This document shows positions 1 to 6,211 of a stretch of 9,005 bases of DNA, one piece after another. A program made the translations under genes and the position numbers. The stretch comes from Chloroflexota bacterium (lineage in GTDB: Bacteria > Chloroflexota > Anaerolineae > Anaerolineales > Villigracilaceae). Location of the stretch: contig JAPLGV010000083.1 in assembly GCA_026389975.1 (NCBI GenBank), forward strand, positions 4,051-13,055. The letters are read 5' to 3'. Positions within the stretch are counted from its first letter, which is position 1. Every line of letters begins with the position of its first letter. Under the pieces are notes generated by a model. The model had not been told where the DNA came from and made no database searches. It saw nothing but the letters and a program-made list of their open reading frames with translations.

Positions 1-1041
1 ATAGGTGCGGATGACACCGTATTCGGCCGCGGCGGTAGGCAAGCGTGCCAGGCGGTCCACTTCGCGGCGGGCCTGTTTCTCGGCCTCTTCGGGCATCTTG
101 GCCGCTTCAATCTTCTTGCGGAACTCTTCTACCTCGACCGCCTGCTCGTCGTTCTCGCCCAGTTCCTTTTGGATGGCTTTCATCTGCTCGCGCAGGTAGT
201 ATTCACGCTGAACCTTCTCGATTCCCGAGCGGGCCTGGTTCTGTATTTTCGCACCCAGCGAGAGTACTTCCGCCTCGCGCACCAGCAGGTCAACCAGTTT
301 CTCCAGTTTGGCTTTGGTCGAGTCCAGTTCAAGGAGAGTCTGGGCATCCTTTAATTCGATACGTTGGAAGTTGGAAATCGTGTAGGCCGTTTGGAGCGGG
401 TCTTCGAGTGACACGATGGATGCCACCAGTTCGCGCGGGATGGAAGGCGTCAACCCCGAAATCTGCTCGAACTGGTCTCGCGCCGAACGGGCCAGCGCCT
501 CGATCTCCAGCCCGGTCTCGATCAGTTCCGGAAAAACCTCAATGCGGGCCTTGAGATACGGCTCCGTCTCGACGAACTCAACCACCCGGAAACGCACCAG
601 GCCCTGCACGAGCAGGCGGATGGTGTTGTCCGGGGCACGGAACAGCCGGTGGACGGTTGCAATCGTGCCGACAGTATAGAGGTCCACCGGGCCGGGTTCT
701 TCGATCTCCGGGTTGCGCGCCGCCACCAGGCCGATGAATTTTTCAGTCGTGACGGACACGTCGTCTACCAGTTTGATCGAACGCGGCTGTCCGATGGTCA
801 GGGGGACGGCCGTCTGGGGGTAGACCACCACACCGCGCAGGGGCAGAATCGGGATAATTTCAGGGTACTGTATCGTCTCCCCGTCCACAGAAGCGGGTTT
901 TAACAGACCTTTATCCTGTTCGTCTTTTTTCTGGAGGCGCGTAAAAATGGACGGCAGGAACAGGTCTTCCAACGAGGGTTCACTATCCTGGAGCCAGTCG
1001 AATAAGTCGAGCGGACCGGTATGCCAACGGGATGCAGACAT
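1..1041 (-). CDS. lon: ATP-dependent protease Lon, N-terminal part (runs off left edge)
   Basis: Lon is a cytoplasmic homo-hexameric AAA+ serine protease that degrades misfolded and regulatory proteins. The reading frame is open for 347 codons from ATG at 1041 to base 1. It shows the LON substrate-binding domain, beginning at IPILPLRGVVVYP (about residues 64-75), then the helical region with the family hallmark REYYLREQMKAIQKELGE near residue 290, and ends in the segment just before the ATPase domain (AAEYGVIRTY). The Walker motifs and the Ser-Lys protease domain lie outside the window. About 60 residues precede ILPLRG, whereas many Lon proteins have about 10, so there is an acidic N-terminal extension. 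It starts 10 bp after the Hsp20 stop. The ribosome site is weak (AAAGG within the Hsp20 end), suggesting translational coupling. The family call is secure; completeness cannot be judged. Confidence 0.95.
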   Translation of the reverse strand, partial: MSASRWHTGPLDLFDWLQDSEPSLEDLFLPSIFTRLQKKDEQDKGLLKPASVDGETIQYPEIIPILPLRGVVVYPQTAVPLTIGQPRSIKLVDDVSVTTEKFIGLVAARNPEIEEPGPVDLYTVGTIATVHRLFRAPDNTIRLLVQGLVRFRVVEFVETEPYLKARIEVFPELIETGLEIEALARSARDQFEQISGLTPSIPRELVASIVSLEDPLQTAYTISNFQRIELKDAQTLLELDSTKAKLEKLVDLLVREAEVLSLGAKIQNQARSGIEKVQREYYLREQMKAIQKELGENDEQAVEVEEFRKKIEAAKMPEEAEKQARREVDRLARLPTAAAEYGVIRTY

Positions 1042-1051
1042 AGAAATACTA

Positions 1052-1453
1052 TCAGCCTTTGATATTGATTGTGGTCGGTTTAATCTTGGGCATTACGACG
1101 TTCAAAAAACCGTCTTCGTAATCGGCCTGGGCTTTGCTCACATCCGCGCCAGCCGGGATTTCAATTGCAGTGCTGAATTCACCGAAGCGGATTTCCATCT
1201 GCTGATATGTGCGCCTCTCCGGCGATTCGCTGCGCACGCCGCTGATGATGAGAAAGTTGTTTTCAAGGTCAATCGAAAAATCCGACTGGCGCATCCCGGC
1301 CACTTCCAGCCGGATGACGAAACTGGCGTCTGTTTCGTACACATCGGTGGGCGGACTCCAGGCATACGAGTGGATGCCAACCTGCCAGCCAATGGCGTGC
1401 ATCCCGGAGAACGAAAGCTTTGTCTGGTAATCTTTCGAGAACAGTGAAGACAT
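1052..1453 (-). CDS. Hsp20 / alpha-crystallin family small heat-shock protein
   Basis: Small heat-shock proteins are ATP-independent cytoplasmic holdases that bind unfolding proteins and form oligomers. The product has 133 residues, short but within the bacterial range. An N-terminal arm of about 30 residues precedes the alpha-crystallin domain (about 32-125). The beta-strand segment FVIRLEVAGM and the hallmark A-x(n)-G-x-L-x-V stretch (AQADYEDGFLNVVMPK) are clear. A C-terminal I-N-I motif (TTINIKG) matches the I-x-I oligomerisation motif. AGGAGG at 1459-1464 sits 5 bases upstream of the ATG and fixes the start. It is followed after 10 bp by lon on the same strand, so the two are probably cotranscribed. 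I saw no CIRCE-type inverted repeat in the 51 bases upstream; heat regulation is family expectation only. Confidence 0.93.
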   Translation of the reverse strand: MSSLFSKDYQTKLSFSGMHAIGWQVGIHSYAWSPPTDVYETDASFVIRLEVAGMRQSDFSIDLENNFLIISGVRSESPERRTYQQMEIRFGEFSTAIEIPAGADVSKAQADYEDGFLNVVMPKIKPTTINIKG

Positions 1454-1504
1454 AACTTCCTCCTAACTCAAGAACTCGCTTCAGGTGGGGGAGCAATGGT
1501 TTGC

Positions 1505-2028
1505 CTAAAGCGCCACCTGGGCCGCCGCCAAAACCTCGCCGTAATTTGGTTCCTCGCCGAGAGCAGGCATGTAGGCCGCGTAGCTGATTTTCCCGCCCCG
1601 GTCCACCACGAAGGCCGCCCGGTGCAGAATGCGCGCCTCTTTGATGAGACAGCCATATTTTGTGCCGAAATCAGCGCCCATGTGGTCCGAAAGGACGGTC
1701 ACCTGATCCACACCGGCTGCTCCACACCAGCGTTTCTGAGCAAAGGGCAGGTCGGTGCTGATGACCAGGATGGCAATATCCTTGCTCAGGGCTGCAGCTT
1801 CCTGGTTGAAACGGCGGGTCTCGCGGTCACAGACTTCAGTATCCAGCGAGGGAACAGCCGCAATGATGCGGACTTTGCCCGGTATGTTCGCCAGTCCGTT
1901 ATATATGGAGACCAGTCGAGAGTCTGGACGGAAAACTCCGGGGCGACATCGCCCGACTTCAGGTCCGGGCGCAGGACGTTAACAGCCTACCCTCTGAATT
2001 TAACAATCCCGAAACGTTCAGTGGTCAT
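1505..2028 (-). pseudogene. Thiol peroxidase (Tpx-type peroxiredoxin), broken by an amber codon and a frameshift
   Basis: Tpx peroxiredoxins reduce peroxides with a peroxidatic and a resolving cysteine. A strong ribosome site (AGGAGG, 2033-2038) precedes ATG at 2028, and the frame starts MTTERFGIVKFRG. Codon 14 is TAG (1987-1989). After it the same frame continues AVNVLRPDLKSGDVAPEFSVQTLDW and then loses homology near 1912-1913. Homology resumes in another frame with ANIPGKVRIIAAVPSLDTEVCD. A missing G in a GGG run (coding strand GACTGG-GTCTCC) would repair it. The repaired product would have 174 residues including the TAG position, the normal family length. Thr64 and Cys67 (SLDTEVCD) and Cys102 (QKRWCGAAG) are intact, as is the C-terminal part ending VLAAAQVAL. 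Either the gene is a recent pseudogene or the sequence carries two errors. Only the C-terminal ATG at 1711 would otherwise open a frame, and that would lack the peroxidatic cysteine. Confidence 0.88.
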
Positions 2029-2032
2029 TTTT

Positions 2033-2038
2033 CCTCCT
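2033..2038 (-). promoter_or_regulatory. Strong ribosome binding site for the broken tpx gene
   Basis: Coding-strand AGGAGG lies 4 bases before the ATG at 2028. It fixes the intended start of the peroxiredoxin upstream of the amber codon, which argues that the TAG lies inside the gene rather than in a leader. Confidence 0.75.
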
Positions 2039-2096
2039 GCCCCTCCCAGACCTCCCCAATTTCCAGAGAAATGGCGGATGGTACGGGTGAGGGGAG

Positions 2097-2169
2097 CGCC
2101 CCTGGCGGGATTCGAACCCACAACCTACTGCTTAGAAGGCAGGTGCTCTGTCCGTTGAGCTACAGGGGC
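2097..2169 (-). tRNA. tRNA-Arg, anticodon TCT
   Basis: This is a 73-nt cloverleaf on the minus strand. The acceptor stem GCCCCTG/CAGGGGC (2163-2169 with 2098-2104) is perfect, followed by D stem GCTC/GAGC. The anticodon loop CTTCTAA gives anticodon TCT, reading AGA arginine codons. The T arm is GTGGG-TTCGAAT-CCCGC. The first pair of the anticodon stem (C27-U43) is mismatched and the other four pair. The discriminator base is G and CCA is not encoded. It lies between the small unrecognised gene at 2212 and the peroxiredoxin start, all on one strand. Confidence 0.95.
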
Positions 2170-2211
2170 ATCCGGGCAACTTGCGGAAGCTGGCTTCTGC
2201 ACTCCGAAAAA

Positions 2212-2646
2212 CTAAGCTACATATGGTCTCAAGCCCTTGTACACGCGCGGGCCGGCGATTGTCTTGAGAATCATATCCGCCGGACGGTTGAGCCGTGCCC
2301 CTAGTTCCTCCACCGACATGGGCGTGTTAGCGTTCGCCAGCAGCAGGCGGAAAATGGCGTCCACCAGGGCAGTGTGTTCATCGAGGAAACCGGGTTGTAG
2401 GGCGCAATGGCTGATGAGCATATTCTGGAGTCCGTCCAACTGACGCACCTCAGCACTCTCCGGGTCCACCCAGTCAATCATCTGGCCTTCCGGCAGACCG
2501 GCAAAGGCTTCCTGGTGTTCGGGACATAACAGGCTCTGGAGAGCAACATGCCAATTGGTATCATTGATGCGCCACCACTCGAAGTCAATGTGGAAAGGCG
2601 TCTGAAGAGTCGGTTTGATCAGGCTGAACTTTTTAACTTCAGACAT
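2212..2646 (-). CDS. Unrecognised small protein, 144 residues
   Basis: I do not recognise this family. The chosen ATG at 2646 gives MSEVKKFSLIKPTLQTPFH and 144 residues. GGAGG at 2653-2657 lies 6 bases before it. The alternative ATG at 2691 would add 15 residues overlapping the previous gene and has no such site. The start overlaps the preceding stop by 8 bp (ATGTCTGA), a typical translationally coupled pair. The protein looks soluble, with no signal peptide or membrane segment. The first half is rich in Trp and acidic residues (FEWWRINDTNWHVALQ) with a C-P-E-H motif (LLCPEHQEA). The C-terminal 40 residues (NTPMSVEELGARLNRPADMILKTIAG) look like a helix-turn-helix or winged-helix segment, by inspection only. 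Coupling to the broken gene upstream suggests the two products work together. Confidence 0.8.
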   Translation of the reverse strand: MSEVKKFSLIKPTLQTPFHIDFEWWRINDTNWHVALQSLLCPEHQEAFAGLPEGQMIDWVDPESAEVRQLDGLQNMLISHCALQPGFLDEHTALVDAIFRLLLANANTPMSVEELGARLNRPADMILKTIAGPRVYKGLRPYVA

Positions 2647-3427
2647 TATCAGCCTCCGTTTCGGCCAGACGATAATGCAGGTCACCGACATGCTTATAGC
2701 TGGAACTGCTCGTCAGGAAAGCCAGCAGCACTCCCGGCGGGCAGCGGCGGATAATATTAAGCGCCGAGTACAGTTCCTGCGCATGCACATGTCCCTGCAC
2801 ATTCAGTTTGACCAGTTCGCGCATCATATCGGCAACCAGTTGCTCGAACGGCAGGTGCTGTTTGGCAACCTGCTCGCAGGCTTCGTCCACGGCGGAAGGA
2901 TCGGGAACGGCGACGACCATGCGTTCGTTGAACTCGGTCGTCAGGTTATGCTTGAGCATGGCAAAGACAATCCTGCCGTCGCTGCCGACCAGCACCGTCC
3001 GCACCCAGTCACGCGTCGGGCGGCGAGTCTTGGGAGTGACGATCACCTGCCCGGGCTTTTTACCCTTCGCCACCGAAATCAGGCTACCGGGGATCAATCC
3101 ATACTTCTGGTAAAGCGCACCCAGGCCATATACATAGCCATGCTGGCGCACTACCCAGGCCGGGATCTCTTCCTTGGACTGTCCATCCACAAGCGTAAAG
3201 CGGACGCGCGGCGACTCGTACGCAGTGGGAAACAAGCCCCGCACCCGCGCCGAGACCGGGAGCGTGCCGGCTCGCCAATGGGGATAACTCAGGCTGATGG
3301 TCACCTCGCCCACCTCTCCGGCGAGCGGTTCGTTTTCCCGTCCCGGACGAGATTCGGGATGATATGCTGGAACCGGGACTAGCACGTCGGTCAGTTCATC
3401 ATCCAGTTCGGCTTCGAGAACCAGCAT
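2639..3427 (-). CDS. C-terminal half of an unrecognised protein split by a 32-bp duplication
   Basis: As it stands this frame encodes 262 residues from the ATG at 3427, which lies inside the preceding frame and has no good ribosome site. Immediately upstream the same frame reads YIEIPYDRSILTRE through the proximal copy of the duplication before meeting a TGA. Removing one 32-bp copy joins it in frame to the upstream half, giving one protein of 547 residues. It is therefore most likely a gene fragment rather than an independent gene. The sequence looks soluble: a mixed alpha/beta region (SPRVRFTLVDGQSKEEIPAWVVRQHGYVYG), a basic stretch (PKTRRPTRDWVR), and a helical C-terminus with a Ser run (TSSSSYKH). 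I recognise no catalytic motif. Confidence 0.7.
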   Translation of the reverse strand: MLVLEAELDDELTDVLVPVPAYHPESRPGRENEPLAGEVGEVTISLSYPHWRAGTLPVSARVRGLFPTAYESPRVRFTLVDGQSKEEIPAWVVRQHGYVYGLGALYQKYGLIPGSLISVAKGKKPGQVIVTPKTRRPTRDWVRTVLVGSDGRIVFAMLKHNLTTEFNERMVVAVPDPSAVDEACEQVAKQHLPFEQLVADMMRELVKLNVQGHVHAQELYSALNIIRRCPPGVLLAFLTSSSSYKHVGDLHYRLAETEADNV

Positions 3428-4314
3428 TTCGCGTGTGAGGATGGAGCGGTCATACGGGATTTCAATATACCGATGGAGCGGTCATACGGGATTTCAATAT
3501 ACCGTAACGGCACAGGGATTTGTTGAACATCTTGCGGCTCAAGACGCTTCAAAAACCACAAAACCTCGCCTGCCGGACCAACTTCGTCAAAACGGCCATC
3601 TTCCTGCAAGGCATGGTTCATCGAGAACTCAATCAATTTCGGATTGACCTTCCCTGAGATTTCCAACTGCTCGATCAACGCCGTCGTGGTGAGCGGCTTG
3701 CCGGCCGCCGCCTCGTCCAGTACGGCCTCGGCCAGGTTGAGCTGACCAACGTTAATATCCACCAGCAGCGCACGCGGGAACCAGCGTGCGGCAACTTTTA
3801 CCAGATCACCATCGGCAGATAGGGCTTTATCCAGTTTCTGCTCCAGGTCCGGGCCATGGGCTTTAATGACGTTTTCCGGGTTGAGCAACTGGTCATCAAT
3901 GGAAATTTCCACCGGCTGATTCAGCTTGTGATCCGCCAGACCCGCGGCAAATAGGCGCGAGCTCCCGCCCTCGAATTCGACTTCGATGACTTCAAATTCG
4001 CCCATGGCGGGATTTACTCCGGGACGTAGGCTGGCGACCTTCCCTTTTTTCCAGTCCAGCGCCGGAAAGACCAGGCTCTCCCCCACTTTATAATGCCCTT
4101 CGGGCAAATACACCTTGCCGATTGAGCGCTGCTGTTTGGCCAGTGCTTCACGCTCGTTGCGGATGCGCTCGTCAATCAGAACCGGAACGAGTTCCTTCTC
4201 GGTGAGAGGCGTCTCGTTCTCGAATAGATAGGTGCTGAGAAATTCCAAGTCTTTCTTGTCGAGGAAAAAAGTCCTCCAGTAGTCCGGAGGCAAAGTGAAA
4301 GGAACGCTTGCCAT
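3391..4314 (-). CDS. N-terminal half of an unrecognised protein, frameshifted by a 32-bp duplication
   Basis: This frame encodes 307 residues from the ATG at 4314, with GAAGG 6 bases upstream (4321-4325). Residues 1-281 look native. They comprise an N-terminal helical segment (about 20-65, charged, ending EREALAKQQRSIG), a beta-rich region (about 66-135, GKVYLPEGHYKVGESLVF onward), and a helical second half. Residues 282-307 are out-of-frame sequence created by the second copy of the repeat, since the true continuation (ILTREMLVLEAELDDELTD) sits in another frame. I do not know the family, and I see no signal peptide, membrane segment or enzyme motif. It begins the minus-strand gene series that runs to lon, and a TATAAT box at 4386-4391 could serve it. 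Confidence 0.75.
   Translation of the reverse strand: MASVPFTLPPDYWRTFFLDKKDLEFLSTYLFENETPLTEKELVPVLIDERIRNEREALAKQQRSIGKVYLPEGHYKVGESLVFPALDWKKGKVASLRPGVNPAMGEFEVIEVEFEGGSSRLFAAGLADHKLNQPVEISIDDQLLNPENVIKAHGPDLEQKLDKALSADGDLVKVAARWFPRALLVDINVGQLNLAEAVLDEAAAGKPLTTTALIEQLEISGKVNPKLIEFSMNHALQEDGRFDEVGPAGEVLWFLKRLEPQDVQQIPVPLRYIEIPYDRSIGILKSRMTAPSSHAKCWFSKPNWMMN
3440..3503 (-). repeat. Perfect 32-bp direct tandem duplication inside a coding region
   Basis: Positions 3440-3471 and 3472-3503 are identical head-to-tail copies. On the coding strand each begins GGTATATTGAAATCC and ends ACCGCTCCATC. Because 32 is not a multiple of three, the second copy shifts the frame. The first copy reads YIEIPYDRSI in the upstream frame and the second reads the same peptide in the downstream frame, so the insertion split one ancestral frame into two. 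Confidence 0.95.
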
Positions 4315-4385
4315 AAACTGCCTTCGTATTTTAGATTACCCACAGGGGGCGTATAAACATTGGATGGAACATCCTGAACAATATA

Positions 4386-4391
4386 ATTATA
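4386..4391 (-). promoter_or_regulatory. Possible -10 box for the minus-strand gene series
   Basis: The minus strand reads GGGGTATAATTATATTG, a perfect TATAAT about 72 bases before the ATG at 4314. No convincing -35 hexamer lies 16-18 bases upstream, so this is a tentative call. Confidence 0.3.
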
Positions 4392-4398
4392 CCCCACC

Positions 4399-4427
4399 TT
4401 GACAGGCCATCTCGCTTGACTTACGAT
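4399..4427 (+). promoter_or_regulatory. Sigma70-type promoter for the glycosyltransferase-yraN genes
   Basis: TTGACA (4399-4404), a 17-base spacer and TACGAT (4422-4427) form a near-consensus sigma70 promoter. Transcription from it would leave a leader of about 165 bases before the ATG at 4601, containing the CGCGAAG repeat. It overlaps the candidate minus-strand promoter zone, so the divergent units may interfere with each other. Confidence 0.5.
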
Positions 4428-4480
4428 GGGGGTAGGGCTTTCTCAAAGTAGATACACAGATTGTCTGGCTCGGGCACACG

Positions 4481-4547
4481 AACCGCGAAGCCGCGAAGAA
4501 CGCTAAGAATAACAAAAAAAGTTTCGCATCCTTCTTTTCTTCGCGGT
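4481..4547. repeat. CGCGAAG-type repeat with inverted arms
   Basis: AACCGCGAAGCCGCGAAGAA (4481-4500) is a tandem of a CCGCGAAG unit. The segment CCGCGAAGAA (4491-4500) is the exact reverse complement of TTCTTCGCGG (4537-4546), leaving a 36-base loop. It resembles short dispersed CGCGAAG/CGCAAAG elements that I recall from environmental bacterial genomes, from memory and without a search. As RNA in the leader of the next gene it could fold into a 10-bp stem, but no U-run follows, so it is not a classic terminator. Confidence 0.5.
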
Positions 4548-4600
4548 AAAAATCGCTCGGCGTCGGAGAGAAAACCCTGACGATTGCTGCGGAGGTCAGG

Positions 4601-5797
4601 ATGCGCATCGGCATGATGACAGATATATACAAACCGCACGTCAGCGGAATCACCAATTACATTTCCTTGAACAAACAGGTTTTGGAACAGGCCGGACACG
4701 AGGTCTTTATTTTTACGTTCGGGGACCTCGACTATCCCGACGAAGAGACGAACGTCATCCGCTCTCCGGGCCTGTCGCTGGTGGATACCGGCTATTACCT
4801 GAACTTTCGCTACAGCCGCAAAGCGAAAGCGCTGCTCCTGACCATGGATCTGGTCCACGTTAACCATCCGTTCCTCAGCGGACGGCTGGCCCTGCGCTAT
4901 TGCCGTCCGCTGCACATCCCGATTGTCTTCACCAACCACACCCGTTACGATCTTTACGCGCAGGCATATTTGCCGCTCCTGCCCGAGGAAATCAGCGCCA
5001 GCTTCCTCCAGAGCTACATGCCGCCCTTCTGTACTGCCGTGGACCTGGTCATCTCGCCCTCGCCCGGAATGGCAGGTGTTCTGCGGAAACTGGGCGTGAC
5101 CAGCCTGATAGAAGTGGTGCCCAACGGCGTCGAGCTGGAACGCTATCAGCAGGCTTTTGAAGACTGCCGCGCCGAATTCGGATTTAAGCCGGAGGACATC
5201 CTGCTGATCTATTCCGGGCGGCTGGGACCGGAAAAAAGCGTGGACTTTCTTTTGCGGGCTTTTGCAGGCGTGGCCGAGGCTGTGGAGGACGTCCACTTAC
5301 TGATCATCGGCGGCGGACCGGAAGAGGAAGCCCTGAAAAAACTTGCTGCCGAAATCGGCGTCGCAAACCGGGTCCGTTTTTTCGGCATGATCGCGTATGA
5401 CCGCATGCCGCAATACCTGGCGATGTGCGACGTTTTCGTGACCGCCTCGGTGACGGAAGTCCTTCCCCTTTCGGTGATTGAAGCCATGGCAACCGGACTG
5501 CCTGCGCTGGGTATCCACTCGGTGGGCGTGGGCGATACCATCGAGGATGGTAGTACCGGCTTCCTTGCCAGCCAAAACCAGGCCGCTTATGCCGCCAAAC
5601 TGACCCGTCTATGCCTCGACCGCAGCCTGCGCCGCAAAATGGGGCTGGCAGCCCGCAAGGCCTCCGAAAAATACGCCGTTGAACACGCCATGCAAATCAT
5701 GCTTGCACACTATGAACGTCTGGTCTTTGCGGCCCTGCCGCGCCGGCGCAGTTTGAGTTCCCGCATCCGCAGCCGGGTGGAGAAACTGCGCGCATGA
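4601..5797 (+). CDS. GT4-family glycosyltransferase (GT-B fold)
   Basis: This retaining glycosyltransferase probably transfers a sugar from a nucleotide-sugar donor to a lipid or polysaccharide acceptor at the inner membrane face. The 398 residues match the usual GT4 length. The N-terminal acceptor domain begins MRIGMMTDIYKPHVSGI with the typical G-x-x-x glycine turn. TNHTRYDLYAQ (111-121) and PNGVE (174-178) lead into the C-terminal donor domain. That domain has GRLGPEKS (206-213), IIGGGPEEE (236-243) and the E-x7-E motif (Glu286, Glu294 in TEVLPLSVIEAMA). The overall style resembles diacylglycerol glucosyltransferases and PimA/SqdX-like enzymes, but the substrate cannot be read from sequence. 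The C-terminal 19 residues are strongly basic (RRRSLSSRIRSR), suiting peripheral membrane attachment. GGAGG (4591-4595) lies 5 bases before the ATG. The stop overlaps the yraN start by 4 bp (ATGA). Confidence 0.92.
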   Translation: MRIGMMTDIYKPHVSGITNYISLNKQVLEQAGHEVFIFTFGDLDYPDEETNVIRSPGLSLVDTGYYLNFRYSRKAKALLLTMDLVHVNHPFLSGRLALRYCRPLHIPIVFTNHTRYDLYAQAYLPLLPEEISASFLQSYMPPFCTAVDLVISPSPGMAGVLRKLGVTSLIEVVPNGVELERYQQAFEDCRAEFGFKPEDILLIYSGRLGPEKSVDFLLRAFAGVAEAVEDVHLLIIGGGPEEEALKKLAAEIGVANRVRFFGMIAYDRMPQYLAMCDVFVTASVTEVLPLSVIEAMATGLPALGIHSVGVGDTIEDGSTGFLASQNQAAYAAKLTRLCLDRSLRRKMGLAARKASEKYAVEHAMQIMLAHYERLVFAALPRRRSLSSRIRSRVEKLRA

Positions 5798-6156
5798 GCA
5801 ACCGCAGACAGGTGTTCGGTCGCTGGGGCGAAGACGCCGCCGCGGAGTATCTGACGGCGAACGGCTACACGGTCCTGGCACGCAACGTCCACAGCGCACA
5901 CGGCGAGATTGACATCGTTGCCAGCAAGGACGGCCTGCTGGTCTTCGTCGAGGTGAAAACGCGCAGTTCGCACACCTTTGCCTATCCCGAAGATTCGGTT
6001 ACGCGCCGCAAACAAGCCTATATGCTCTCCGCGGCCGAAGAGTATCTCCAGGCGCACCCCGAAAGCGGCGAAAGCTGGCAGTTTGATGTGATCGCCGTGG
6101 AGGGCACGCCCGGCGGGAAAACGCAGATCGAGCATTTTGAGAACGTGATTGGGTGA
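5794..6156 (+). CDS. yraN: YraN/UPF0102 family nuclease-fold protein
   Basis: A 120-residue protein of the UPF0102 family, which has a restriction-endonuclease-like fold; its cellular role is not well established. The family signature is complete: G-RWGEDAAAEYL (9-20), N-GYTVLARN (23-31), HGEIDIV (36-42), VFVEVKTR (50-57) and the C-terminal WQFDVIAV (95-102). Asp40, Glu53 and Lys55 form the expected PD-(D/E)XK-type metal site. The start is translationally coupled to the glycosyltransferase through an ATGA overlap. Length and motifs are normal for the family. Confidence 0.95.
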   Translation: MSNRRQVFGRWGEDAAAEYLTANGYTVLARNVHSAHGEIDIVASKDGLLVFVEVKTRSSHTFAYPEDSVTRRKQAYMLSAAEEYLQAHPESGESWQFDVIAVEGTPGGKTQIEHFENVIG

Positions 6157-6159
6157 TCA

Positions 6160-6201
6160 GGTAATAGGTAATTGGGTAATAGGTATTCGTGATTTGGTAA
6201 T
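6160..6201 (+). repeat. Degenerate GGTAAT tandem repeat between yraN and miaA
   Basis: GGTAAT recurs at 6160-6165, 6167-6172, 6175-6180 and 6196-6201, with a variant GGTATT at 6182-6187. The unit is irregular (7-9 bases) and A/T-rich against a GC-rich background. It fills nearly all of the 55 bases between the yraN stop and the miaA start. In frame it would encode IGNWVIG-like filler, which argues that it is not part of MiaA. Confidence 0.7.
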
Positions 6202-6211
6202 CGGAAATTCA

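Larger units (their letters stand above)
4315..4600. other. Divergent intergenic region
   Basis: These 286 bases separate the minus-strand series from the plus-strand glycosyltransferase operon. They hold an A/T-rich block with a minus-strand TATAAT, a plus-strand sigma70-like promoter, and a CGCGAAG-rich repeat with inverted arms. The open frames crossing it are antisense to real genes or too short to support. Confidence 0.7.

Noticed and set aside
947..1447. Plus-strand open frame of 166 codons opposite hsp20
   Set aside because: The minus strand encodes an unmistakable alpha-crystallin domain with a good ribosome site.
1496..2158. Plus-strand open frame of 220 codons
   Set aside because: It is antisense to the broken thiol peroxidase and the tRNA. 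Its length comes from GC-rich third positions, and it resembles no family.
2183..2200. Small hairpin GAAGC-TG-GCTTC upstream of the tRNA as a terminator
   Set aside because: The loop is too tight and no T-run follows on the transcribed strand.
3440..3503. Direct repeat considered as the start of a CRISPR array
   Set aside because: The copies are immediately adjacent with no spacer, number only two and lie in coding sequence.
4421..5296. Minus-strand open frame of 291 codons
   Set aside because: Antisense to the glycosyltransferase, whose motifs are clear; composition is typical of a shadow frame.
6149..6211. Upstream ATG extending MiaA by 21 residues
   Set aside because: The added residues are translation of the GGTAAT repeat, and MiaA proteins normally begin a few residues before the P-loop.
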